A stretch of 64,000 nt of DNA, taken from Omphalotus guepiniiformis. Its lineage: Eukaryota; Basidiomycota; Agaricomycetes; Agaricales; Omphalotaceae. The notes under the pieces were generated by a model that was not told where the DNA came from, made no database searches, and was given only the letters and a program-made list of their open reading frames with translations. Each line of letters opens with the position of its first letter. The stretch's first letter is position 1. Positions 1 to 9,713 of this stretch are shown in pieces. Position numbers and translations under genes: made by a program. The stretch covers positions 124,001 through 188,000 of the forward strand of contig JAQOOI010000061.1 of the NCBI GenBank assembly GCA_028554645.1. Direction: 5' to 3'.

Positions 1-802
1 CCAAGAATTCAAGCTCGGGAAATCCAGTTTGAGGCATCAGACTTTCGGCGTATTTTGCTAGATGACGCTCGATGGTCAGAGAAACGCGATACCAGCGAGG
101 ATATTCCTCCAGGAGCATACGGAGTACAGATTGCCTGCCCTCTTGATCGACATGAGTAGTAGTGGTTGTGATATCCTGAACAGCCAGCGTCAAAGGCGCA
201 CTTCCGGACCTGCGGAGATAGAGACGTAGAAGGTTTGTCAGAGACCGCCGTGACGCCTCGTTTATACCAAAACCAAGATATACGTGAATAGAGGACCATA
301 GTCGAGGCTGGGAGAGGACGAGCGTTCTCCAGAACGAGCATGTTGACGCGAGATCAAGAGCATACACCTGGCAAGGCCTGTCGCCACCAATACGAGCAGG
401 AGAGTCGCAGACCAACGTGAAGATTTCTTGGAGTAATTCTGTTGGCAGTTTGCGAATAGCAGACTTCAACGATTGTAGATCTTCTTTGTGCTGTTGTAGG
501 CGTTTCCGTTTATCTTGAAGAGCGTTGCGTATCTCGCTCAATTCCAGATCGTAAAAGGCCAAGTCAAGTTCGGCGAGTTCAATCTTGCGCAGTAGTTCTT
601 TGGCTTCAGATTCAGAGGTGGCGAAATAGTCCTTGAGGCGAGGTAAACGGGGATCTTCAGGAGTGGAGTCGAACGCTATGTTGTATCGTTTGCACAAGAG
701 CTCAGAATTGTCTGATAGTAGCCTGTAGTTAGAATCTGTTCCCGTGTAAGCACCAGAAGCTACTGGAGGCATGAAATGCATACGGGGCTCGTCGAATGCC
801 AT
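1..802 (-). CDS. F-box-like protein, truncated by the window edge
   Basis: An uninterrupted reading frame runs leftward from an ATG at 802 to the edge of the window, about 267 codons, so the C-terminal part lies outside. The N-terminus is a helical, charged stretch of about 100 residues with coiled-coil character (KIELAELDLAFYDLELSEI). An F-box-like segment follows, AIRKLPTELLQEIFTLVCD, then ASTCSFWRTLVLSQPRLWSS. This layout, coiled coil then an F-box of the LPxELLxEIF type then leucine-rich repeats, is the very large agaricomycete F-box-like family. Such proteins usually recruit targets to SCF ubiquitin ligases through Skp1. The substrate cannot be told from sequence. It is clearly related to the gene at 3791-5476 on the other side of the ubiquitin protease: both share TCSFWR, a conserved arginine-tryptophan block and a SLxPQxGFP motif. 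No intron is needed in the visible part. Confidence 0.85.
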   Translation of the reverse strand, partial: MAFDEPRMHFMPPVASGAYTGTDSNYRLLSDNSELLCKRYNIAFDSTPEDPRLPRLKDYFATSESEAKELLRKIELAELDLAFYDLELSEIRNALQDKRKRLQQHKEDLQSLKSAIRKLPTELLQEIFTLVCDSPARIGGDRPCQVYALDLASTCSFWRTLVLSQPRLWSSIHVYLGFGINEASRRSLTNLLRLYLRRSGSAPLTLAVQDITTTTTHVDQEGRQSVLRMLLEEYPRWYRVSLTIERHLAKYAESLMPQTGFPELEFL

Positions 803-1036
803 TATTCTTCCTCGCTGTGCAGATAGATACTGTAGATTTGAGATGTGCTTGAGCGAGCCAGAGATTATGAAAGTGCTCTAGTAGTGGTGGAGAAGATGAT
901 AGTAGTAGAACAAGATTGCAAAAGGCGATTTGCCATTGACTCAATGGCGATTAGTCACCCCTCGTACGCGTAAGTACATCACTCCTTCCTGTTCCAATCC
1001 ACCATTCCTCATTCTTTTCCTTTATCCTTCCCCATC

Positions 1037-3511
1037 ATGGCGCCTCTACAAGTAAACATTAAGCACGCAGGAAAAACGCATTCCGTTCAACTAGATCCAG
1101 AGTTGCCACCAGGAGCTTTCAAAGAAGCCGTGTATCAAGTCACTGGCGTTCCCGTAGACAGAATGAAGGTCATGGTTAAAGGTGGAGTGTTGAAGGTAAC
1201 AAATTGAATGGCAATCGATGATTTTTCGTGCATTCACTAATGTTTTTTCCTCTTCTAGGATGATTCAAGCTGGGCGAAGATTGCACCAAAAGCCGTATGT
1301 CATAGCTCGATCCCCTGCGATAGCTAATCTTTGTTGACCTGGGTGGCTTCTTAAGGGTCAGAATTTTATGGTAATTGGTACCGCCGGCGAACTACCTAAG
1401 CCACCCGAAAAACCGATTGTATTCTTGGAAGGCAAGTCTGTCATTTTATTGAGCATCCGTCAGATATGAACAGGAACTTCATCCGGGACACTATAGATAT
1501 GGGCGATGAAGAGCTCGCTAGCGCTGTATGTCAAAAATCATACCCGGAAGTCAAATTTCTGACTTTTGCAATTCGTGCGGATAGCTCGAGAGGCCTGTCG
1601 GATTAGCAAAGTACGCGTGTTCACTTGAACCACAAATTCCAGATCCAAGTCTAACGATTGAAAATTTCTTCCAGTTTGGGAAATACGTGTTACATGAATT
1701 CAACGGTGCAATCTTTGCGCGCGATCCCCGAACTTCAGGTGGCTTTAGGAGTGTGAGTCGAGGTTTTGCTCGTCATTACAATACTCTGAAACGAAATCAT
1801 ATAGCCCTCAATCTGGAAGCTCTGCTACCCCTGCCTCTACCCCTGGGCCTCTGCCTTCCGCACTACGCAACCTTTACACTAACATGTCGCGCACTACGGA
1901 CCCTGTCAATCCCATGACCTTTCTAAATGTTCTGAGACAAGTGGGTGGTCCTCAAATTGTGTGCTGATTTATTGAAGGTCTTATGCGCAATACAAGTCAA
2001 TCCCCAATTTGCTGAACGCGACAGAAGCGGAAAAGGGGCCATGATGGGTATGGGTGGCGGATACTCTCAACAAGGTAAGAGTTATTGCTACGTCCATATG
2101 AACCGTATTGATACATATATAGATGCGGAGGAATGTTACTCTCAAGTTTTGAACTCTCTTCGCGAAGTGGATATTCCCGACACGCTTGCCCCTCCCGGTA
2201 CGGTTGCGACGGTAAGCGCAACCGCAAGCAGAAAGAAATTCATCGAGCAATTCATGATGGGGGAGATTCGAAGAGAGTGGGTTTTTTCCCTCGTTCCATT
2301 TTGTGTCTCTTTCTTATTCTCGAAACAGATTATCGACCCCCGAAGCACCGGATGAACCCTCTTCTGTTAGCACTGAGAAGATCATGAAAATTGAATGTAA
2401 CATTACTTCGCAAACCAACTATATGCACAGTGGTATCACTGGTGTACGTATCTAATGGGCACGACGCTAACCGCTTGACTAACCCCGCATACGGTATAGG
2501 CCCTCAACTCGACGTTATCAAAACACTCCCCCACGCTCAACCGTACGGCGGAGTACACTCAAACTTCGCGATTAACCCGTCTGCCGAGTTATTTGAGTGT
2601 ACACATGGTCCGATTTGCTTGGAAAGCCGATGTGCAGAAGAAGGCGAAGATCATGGTTAGTGCACGGTCCGTGACACTCGCGTGCTAACGAACTCATTCC
2701 TCGTCAAACTTTTGTCAGCGCAAGGTCAAATTTCCTACAACTTATGATGCGTTGGATCTTGTCACTCCTGAACTCAAAGAAAAGCTCTTGCCTGCCTCAA
2801 GGCGGCTGCAAGAGATCGAGAAGGAACGTGCTGAGCGGAGGAAGGTTCGAAAGAGGACAAAGGCACTACAGGCCGCTCCGTCTGCCCCTTCCACAGGCGT
2901 TGATGAATCAACTAGCGCCGCAGAAACGGCGGGCACGGTCCAAAGCGGTGAACTGGAGGACGAGTCGGTGTATAGGGAAAGAGAAAGACTGGAATTGGAG
3001 GCGCTTATTGACCCTGAAGTCAAAGCCGATATTGGTGCTAGCTGGACTGGGTTGTATGAGCTTGTCGGTGGGTTTATCTTCTCGTTCTCGTTATTTTCTT
3101 TATGTTGATAGTGCTTGGGGTCGGGTGGCAGCTATCATAACACACAAAGGTGCCGCGGCCGACTCTGGACATTACATGAGCTTCGTGAAGAAGAGCGTGT
3201 TTCATGGGTCACCAGTGACGCTGTATCACGGTGAGACTGCGTCATCTGCATCAACGACCAACCCTGGGAGCGAACCTACCACGACGAGCTCAGATCCGAA
3301 CGCAATGGACACTGACCCGGCGCCAAATGCGTCAGCTTCGACAAATCAAGGCAAGCAGACCGATTTGTACGCGTATGAGGACGACGAAGATTGGTACAAG
3401 TTTGACGACGATAAAGTGTCTATATTCTTGAAGGAGAAGTTGGGTACGTTGGACGGAGGAGGGGAGGATTCGAGTGCGTACGTACTGTTGTACAGGAGCA
3501 AGCAGAGTTAA
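1037..3511 (+). CDS. UBP6: ubiquitin carboxyl-terminal hydrolase, Ubp6/USP14 type
   Basis: Deubiquitinase expected to bind the proteasome 19S regulatory particle and trim ubiquitin chains from substrates. The N-terminus from ATG 1037 (MAPLQVNIKHAGKTHSVQLD) is a ubiquitin-like domain of about 75 residues. After several short introns comes the Cys box GLANLGNTCYMNSTVQSLRA, with the catalytic Cys codon at 1688-1690. Further on are QQDAEECY (about 2113-2150), a central RLPSYLSVHMVRF block (about 2570-2620) and the His box ADSGHYMSFVKK near 3160-3190, followed by WYKFDDDKVS. The domain order and the UBL identify USP14/Ubp6 rather than other USPs. A serine/threonine/asparagine-rich insert of about 45 residues (3230-3360) sits between the His box and the DDDKV strand. 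About ten introns are needed. One of them, 1432-1496, has a GC donor and is required to give the family motif FLEDMGDEELASA. The stop at 3509-3511 follows LLYRSKQS. Confidence 0.95.
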
Positions 3512-3790
3512 ATGTGTTGTAAACGTGTACGTATGCACACATATACCGGTGGTGAACTAGATCTGTCTATGGGTTTTCGAGCTACCTCCTGCTACCTCAG
3601 GTGCATATAGCCACTAGAGGCTAGTGATAGTACACTATATATCTTTGTCATTGTCAATGTCTCAGTCTGTGGCTCGGTCATGTGACTATGCACGGGCCAA
3701 GCAATCAAAATCGAACGCGCGCGAAACGCTGTTTGGTACCACTATATTTTTTGCGCTCTTTGTTGAAGTCAAGTCGTGTACTCAGAAACG

Positions 3791-5476
3791 ATGACTTCCC
3801 CAGTGCTTAGTAGGTGCTCTCATTCTCACTGCTGGGTATCTTCTGATGACTTGGTGCAGACCATAACTCGGACAGAGCATCTCTTGAAGATCTTGTTTCT
3901 GGACCAGAAAAATGTCAGTTATCTCGTCTAAAGGTGTATTCAACCGTTGGCTCTAAAATGTAATGCAGCAGATATACGTGATGATGGCGACTTGAGCAAA
4001 CGGAGGATACTCCAGCAGTCCCGAGATGACCTTTTGTCGATGTCTCCTATCCAAAAACTTTCATCGGAGGTTCTCTTGGAGATATTCACTGAGGTCTGCA
4101 AAGATCCTGCGATCATTGATGGATTCCCCGTGATGCCTGCAGATATCCTTTCTAGGACGTGCTCTTTCTGGAGGATGCTCGCGCTTTCACATTCCCGCAT
4201 CTGGGCCTCTTTTGACCTCTGTGTGGGGATTTCCTCCTGTTATCCTCACTGGCTCGCAGTGACTCGAGGCTTCCTACATCTTTACTTGTCCAGGTCCAGA
4301 AATGCACCCTTGACAGTGGGGATTATTGACGATTACTCCACCGCACACTATCGTATGGACTGGCCCACTCCACAAGCTGACGTCGAAATCATGCAGGATA
4401 TGTTCCGTATGCTTGCAGATGAATCTCATCGATGGTATCGCATCCGCATAACGATAGAACCCCCACTAATGAAATATGTTTCGAGCTTGTTGCCTCAGTC
4501 TGGATTTCCTACTCTACAGTCCCTGGACATTAAACATCATTATACGTGCAAACTTGAGGATTGCACGATGCTAGCCAAATGCCTGCGTGTATTCAAAAAT
4601 TCCCCGAAATTGCAGGCCGTGACCCTACCCTATCGTCCGACACTATATCAACTGCCCTACGGCCAGTTGACTAGCCTTGTGCTATCAGAGTGTGTCTTTC
4701 CGGATGATCTGAGTGTGCTGAACCATTGCACCTCATTGGAAAGCCTAACAATCAAGAACTATGAGTGTAGAAGGAATATGTCTGTAGATGTCAACTTATC
4801 ATTGACATTCCTTACAAATCTTGATCTTGGTTGGCATTCCACGGATCTACGCCCTCTCTTTGGTGCTTTCCGTCTACCTTCTTTGATTTCACTTCATTTT
4901 CCGAGTATCAATGACCGGGGTCCCCACAGCTGGGATGGCACTGATTACGGGACGTTTTTCGCAATGCTTTCCTGGTGCTCCGAATCTCTCCAGACACTCT
5001 CCCTTAGAACCGTTTACGACGATGGCTTGTGTAACACTATGCACCGATTCAAGAACATCCTGGCAGCTCTTCCTCGCCTTGAAAGTCTCTTTGTAGATGT
5101 CCGTCAAGGCGATGAATACTCGTATAACGGCTATGCCTGGATGTCTGTGTTGGCTTGCGACACTCTCTTGGTACCGAGACTGACAAGGTTCGAGTTGGCG
5201 GTTCACATAGACAATTCCACCCGTTTCAGCGCAGTACGGAAACACACTGCTGATTCAATTCTCAAGCATACAGTTGGATTGGTGGAGAGGCGGTGCCTTA
5301 GCTCCCCTGATGTATTGGATGGTCGCATGAGCTGCCTGAGAGAGTTCAAGCTCCGTTGGTGCCTACCGAAGGGCACTGTTCCCGTGTCATCCAGATATGA
5401 ATTGGTGGCAGTAGAAAATTTATCGGGGGATGGTGTTTGTATATCTGTTGAATGCCCCGTTTTTAAAGACAAGTAA
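3791..5476 (+). CDS. F-box-like protein with leucine-rich region
   Basis: The last exon alone encodes about 500 residues. Two short upstream exons extend it to an ATG at 3791 (MTSPVL...HNSDRASLEDLVSG), with introns starting GTAGGTGC near 3810 and GTCAGTTA near 3914; the second ends at GTAATGCAG. Both joins keep phase. The F-box-like motif is PIQKLSSEVLLEIFTEVCKD, followed by SRTCSFWRMLALSHSRIWAS. The rest is leucine-rich (for example LTSLVLSECVFPDDLSVL, SLTFLTNLDLGW), the usual substrate-binding half of such proteins. It probably works as an SCF adaptor in the cytoplasm or nucleus; the target is unknown. Sequence similarity to the truncated gene at 1-802 suggests a local duplication, now in opposite orientation with the ubiquitin protease between them. 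The start exon is less certain than the body. Confidence 0.88.
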
Positions 5477-5607
5477 AAGGATTCTTCCCATCTCTACATA
5501 TGACCTTAGGACGGTCTATGCATGCAAGTAACTTATATTAGCCAAAGACCATGTATCACCCTGAGCAGAATAGTACAAAATGAATATTCTTGGTAGATAG
5601 CTGTATT

Positions 5608-7175
5608 CTAAGCCTTCTTGGATTGGCTTTCATCTTTGACATCAGTTTTGACATCGATGACAATGCCTTGTCCCTGGCTTGCCATCTTTTCTTCCTTCAC
5701 AATCTTCTGCCCAAGAGCCAGAATAGCCTTTTTCCTATTCGCACTCGAATCAATTTCCTCCCTCACCTCTGCCAGCCTCACATCCGGATCGCCCTCTGCC
5801 TCCTCCCCAGACCCAGGCAACCCAGGCGCACTCAAAGCTCTCTCAACGTTCTCCATTCTAGTCCTCCCAATACCAATCGGCATCCTGTCCCACCTCGTAA
5901 CCCTCATCCCAACACCGCCCATCTCGTGCTTCCTCAAATACCTCAACCACCTCTCTACAACCTCTCCATCCGCATCCCAAGCTTTGATCATCCTCTTATG
6001 TGTCCGTCGCTCAAAATTCTCCTGAGACTTTTTATGCACGAACGGGCTCCGTGGGACAGTCCAGAGCCTTCGTTCCGTGGGGAGCATCACGACACCCCGG
6101 GAGGTAGGGATACCGAGGGCTGAGGCGGCGTGCATAGCGAAGTGGGTGAAGAGAGTTAGGAGACGGGGATGATATGAGAGGAATTGGATCGAGCAGACGG
6201 GGATGTGCATTGTGGTAGGGTGGACGAAAGGTTTGTGAATTGAACGACCGTGAATCAAGGCGGAGGCGTAAGCTTCTTCAGTGAAGTTTGGCCCAAGATC
6301 AGCGAGGGAGTTTATTACAATAGGAAGCTGACGTGGGTCCAAGCCTTCGCGAGGTTTATGTGAAACCCTATATATAATATGCCTCTTCAGTTGGGTATTC
6401 TTATCATTCGGATGAGAAAAGAGACCAACGCACTCTGAGACGTCCGAACCGAACAACTCGGCTTCAGTCTCACCTATTCTCTGAGGCTCAGTGACCCCAG
6501 CTCTGAACATCGCTTCGGGGTCATTTATATCCTCATCATCTTCGAAACCCATCTCATTCTCACTGTCATTCATCATCATTAGGAACCACAGAACGATCTT
6601 GAATCACGGTGAACATACGTACAATTCCTCAATTTCATCAAACGAAATTTCTCTGGAATAGGAAGCGAGTCGTTAGCTTTGATTGCGCCCCTCTCTGATC
6701 ATTGGAACGAACCCTTGATCTAAAGCCTCCCTCAAGGCAGCTTCGTCCAACACTTCTCCTTCGCCTGCCTTTCCGTTTATAAGGTACTCGTCCTCGTCCT
6801 CCTCTTCGCTCGATCTCGGATGCGCCTTCTTTTGAGAGCCAACATGCGGGGTGGTGTGTATACTGGCTGAAGCTGGAGCGCATGGAAAGGGTCTGTAAGG
6901 TCAGGTAAAAGTAATCGGTTAGAGAGTGTCGGAATAGCAAAAAAATAGAGAACGCGGCATTGAACGAGGGTAAGACGCGAGCTGTTAGGAAGCAATAGCC
7001 ATTGATACAAAGAACGAACGAGTCGAAAGGAGTTTTCGTAGAATTGCAATTGAAGACACAGAAACAATACGAACCTTGTCAGTCCCGACACAGGGACCTT
7101 CCCAGCAAGCAAAATCCTGGCAGCACTTGCCTGCCTTACCCCCAGCACAGCACGTCGAGCTTGCGTTTGAAACAT
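5608..7175 (-). CDS. RSM10: mitochondrial small ribosomal subunit protein uS10m
   Basis: Nuclear gene for the S10-family protein of the mitochondrial small subunit. The start at 7175 gives MFQTQARRAVLGVRQASAAR, an arginine-rich, acid-free presequence typical of mitochondrial import. I infer four exons, joined in phase as SGLTR-PFPCAPASAS..., then ALDQ-GEISFDEIEE-FENEMGFEDD, then the long last exon ending at 5608. The S10 core is in the last exon: HIPVCSIQFLSYHP, AASALGIPTSRGVVMLP and the diagnostic RRLWTVPRSPFVHKKSQENFERRTHKRMI region, which corresponds to the tRNA- and rRNA-contacting loop of S10. The protein is longer than bacterial S10: an acidic N-terminal stretch (EEEDEDEYLINGKAGEG) and a charged C-terminal tail of about 100 residues flank the core. 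It is divergent to SET5, and the shared promoter holds a CACGTGAC element at 7431. Confidence 0.92.
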
Positions 7176-7430
7176 GAATGCAGCCAGCTCAAGAATGCGA
7201 GCACCTCCGAAATTACTCTCCGGAAGGTCAGCCTAAAATTCCAGCTGAAGAAACCAGTAAGTGAATCGACTGGCCACTTTTGAGTAAAGATACTTGCTCG
7301 TCTAAAGCCAGACGCGAGCACCTGCCGCAGTGTCTTCAGGTCAACAGCGTCTACTTTTGAGTTTGCTCAGTTCAGTCACGTCGGGGAAGGGCCAGGCTGA
7401 GGAGGGCTGAGGCTGTCGGGAAAAATTAAG

Positions 7431-7438
7431 CACGTGAC
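7431..7438. promoter_or_regulatory. CACGTGAC E-box in the uS10m/SET5 divergent promoter
   Basis: The 532-base gap 7176-7707 separates two head-to-head genes and contains no gene I can support. CACGTGAC lies near its middle, 256 bases from the uS10m start and 270 from the SET5 start. CACGTG with a flanking A/GAC is the classic binding site of Cbf1-type class B bHLH factors, and a CBF1 gene is present at 23738-25113. Function here is inferred from the motif and its position only. Confidence 0.45.
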
Positions 7439-7707
7439 TTACTGCACCAGAGCCGGACCGTCATGCCGGATGCGCGTCTAATTTTGTCAACAACTTTTAT
7501 CATCGATTGAACGAACTCCAAAGGTTTTTCTACAATTCTGATTTTCTTTCCTGTTTCATCTTCATCTTGCTCAGACAAACCGCAATAATCACCTTGAGAT
7601 CTTGTGTATGTGTGGCAGGAGAGGGAAATCCAAGGCGAAATCACAATTGAGGGAAATCCAAATCTTACTACTTCTTTAGGTTGCTTGGTTGACTTGACTG
7701 GAGGCCA

Positions 7708-9141
7708 ATGAGTGCTAGGATATCGAATACGCCCGGAGAAGAAGAACTTGGAGAGGCACTTCTGAGGCTCAGGGAAGAGAATCCTACACTGGGAATTGCG
7801 AAGATCCACGGCTTATTAGTCAAGACGTACCCAGAGTGGGTCGTCAGCGAGAAAAGGACGAAGAAGGTTCTTCAGAGTAGGAATCTCGTCCTGAACACCA
7901 CATCTCAACCAACCACAAATCAAATCTACCCCTCATCAACCCTAATCCCTCACCTGGACGCGTCTACCTACTCATCTAAAATCTCTGTTAAATATTTCAA
8001 CACTCAAAAGGGTAAAGGTCTCGTAGCAAAGGAGAGGATAGAGGAAGGAGAACAACTGTGGAAGGAGGACCCATGGGTCGTTGCACCAGAATGGGAAATC
8101 TATGAACTGCAGAAGGAAGGTTTTGCTTGTGGATATTGCACGACAATGTTCAGCTCGCAGACAAAGGCTGGACTCGTCGTGGGTTGTAGTGCAAGTGAAG
8201 GAGGATGTAAAGTGAGGTTCTGCAACAGACTCTGCGCGTCTCGATCAGCATCAACCTCGCATCCGTTTCTCTGCCCAGCGCAAAATCCTGGTTCTATACC
8301 TCTCCTACGCTTCGCGAAGGAGGCAGAGTGGATGGCGTTACATGCACTTGCGCAGGTTACGAGTCGGTTCTTGGGGTTGCTATGCCTAGGCGACAAAGAT
8401 AAATCGAAGAGAAGGAAAGATCTAACGGACTCCTACGAAATTCTTTCATCCCTCGCAACACTCTCCTTAGCCGACCGCGCAAGGCTCCACTTCACCCAAG
8501 AACCGAACCACGCGCAGTGGAAGCAGGTCTACGCTTTATACCTCCGAGCATTCCGCGACCCAGAGGGCGAGTCGGAGAAAAGGAAGTTTACCAGGTTACT
8601 CGGGAAGAGGGCCAAATCGGGGGCTGGGATATGGGAAGGTTTTGAGGAGATCGAGAAAGAGTTGTTCGGGTATGATGCATTCTTGAGAAACTTAGGGAGG
8701 ATGAGTTTGAGTGAGTTACCTTTTCAAATATGCTTTCTTCTGAGGGCCCCCGCCTGACCCTATTTTGTACCAGACCTCGAATCGCACGGCGGTCTCTACC
8801 CCCTCCACTCTCACCTCAACCACTCCTGTACACCTAACATCTCCGTCAGGCACCTAGACACGCGCACGGCCCTCGCGCGCATCACCCTAGTTGCGCGCCG
8901 CACTATTGAGGTGGGAGAAGAGCTCGAGATTTCTTATGTTGATCCGCAGATGGGGGTCAAACAGCGAAAGGAGGAAGTATGGAAGTGGGGTTTTGGTTGT
9001 GAGTGCCGGAGATGTCTTGAAGAGGAGAAAGAGGTAAGGAAGGGGGAGGTGAATGGGGAGGCAAGACAAGGAGATCAGGCCAAAGAAGAGGATCTGCAGG
9101 ACTTGGAAAAAGAGCTGAAAGCTGGTCTGGGCTTATTTTGA
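7708..9141 (+). CDS. SET5: SET-domain lysine methyltransferase, Set5-like
   Basis: Two exons: 7708 to about 8712, and from about 8774 to 9141. The intron GTGAGTTACC...TTGTACCAG joins SLNLESHGG in phase. The start is the first in-frame ATG (MSARISNTPGEEELGEALL). Residues 10-65 form a helical N-terminal segment with ENPTLGIAKIHGLL and VSEKRTKKVL, found in fungal Set5-like proteins. The SET domain begins around VKYFNTQKGKGLVAKERI, is split by a MYND-like zinc-binding insertion (CGYC...C...FCNRLC...HPFLC), and resumes with LHSHLNHSCTPNISVRH, the NHSCxPN motif that contacts S-adenosylmethionine and the catalytic Tyr region. GEELEISYVD and the CECRRC post-SET cysteines follow. Family members methylate histone H4 N-terminal lysines in yeast; activity here is inferred. 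The C-terminus is a short charged tail. It converges on the RasGEF gene, with 572 featureless bases between them. Confidence 0.9.
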
Positions 9142-9713
9142 ATGAAAGTATTATACACATGTGTCGTTTTGCAAAGAAATGCGCACTAGCATCACTCACG
9201 GCATGGCTCATACCACTTAGGGTTCCGGCTTTGGCTTTCTGATCAAGACTGAGCTGCCGCCAACTGGGAGTATCTTCCCATCGTTCCCCTTGAACGCTCT
9301 TCTTAAGTCCTTGCTACTGACTTCAATCTTGCCAGGGCTGGCCGTGTTTATAGATTACCGCACTGGCGGTGTCAGCTTACTTCCCAGCTCTCGCCTGCTT
9401 CACAGGAGATAAAGTCACGTCAGTCAGATGTTTTGCAGATTTGACTATTTCTTGGTCACATAGACGTAAAGGCAAGGGAGCATACGATCCGAAAACAAGG
9501 AACTCAATAATCACATAACCACGAAATGAGAACGAAAGCGATAAAATACTGCGAAACTGGAATAAGATCAGGTGCAAAAAGCCAAAGCAAGATAACGATA
9601 GGATAGAGTAAGAGAGATAGTCTACCAGTTGTGTGTTATAGTGACAAACGACAACACAATTACAACCTGCCACCAGCCTGCATCTACATGCCTATTCACT
9701 CAACGTCCCCACC
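9142..9713. other. intergenic region between convergent genes
   Basis: This 572-base gap lies between the 3' ends of SET5 (+) and the RasGEF gene (-). I see no gene, repeat or RNA in it; it presumably holds the two 3' untranslated regions. Confidence 0.6.

Noticed and set aside
1687..1917. Open frame overlapping the UBP6 Cys box
   Set aside because: It is a shadow; the neighbouring frame encodes GLANLGNTCYMNSTVQSL, the true catalytic motif.
5590..6123. Plus-strand open frames opposite the uS10m gene
   Set aside because: They lie entirely antisense to a conserved ribosomal protein exon and have no domain.
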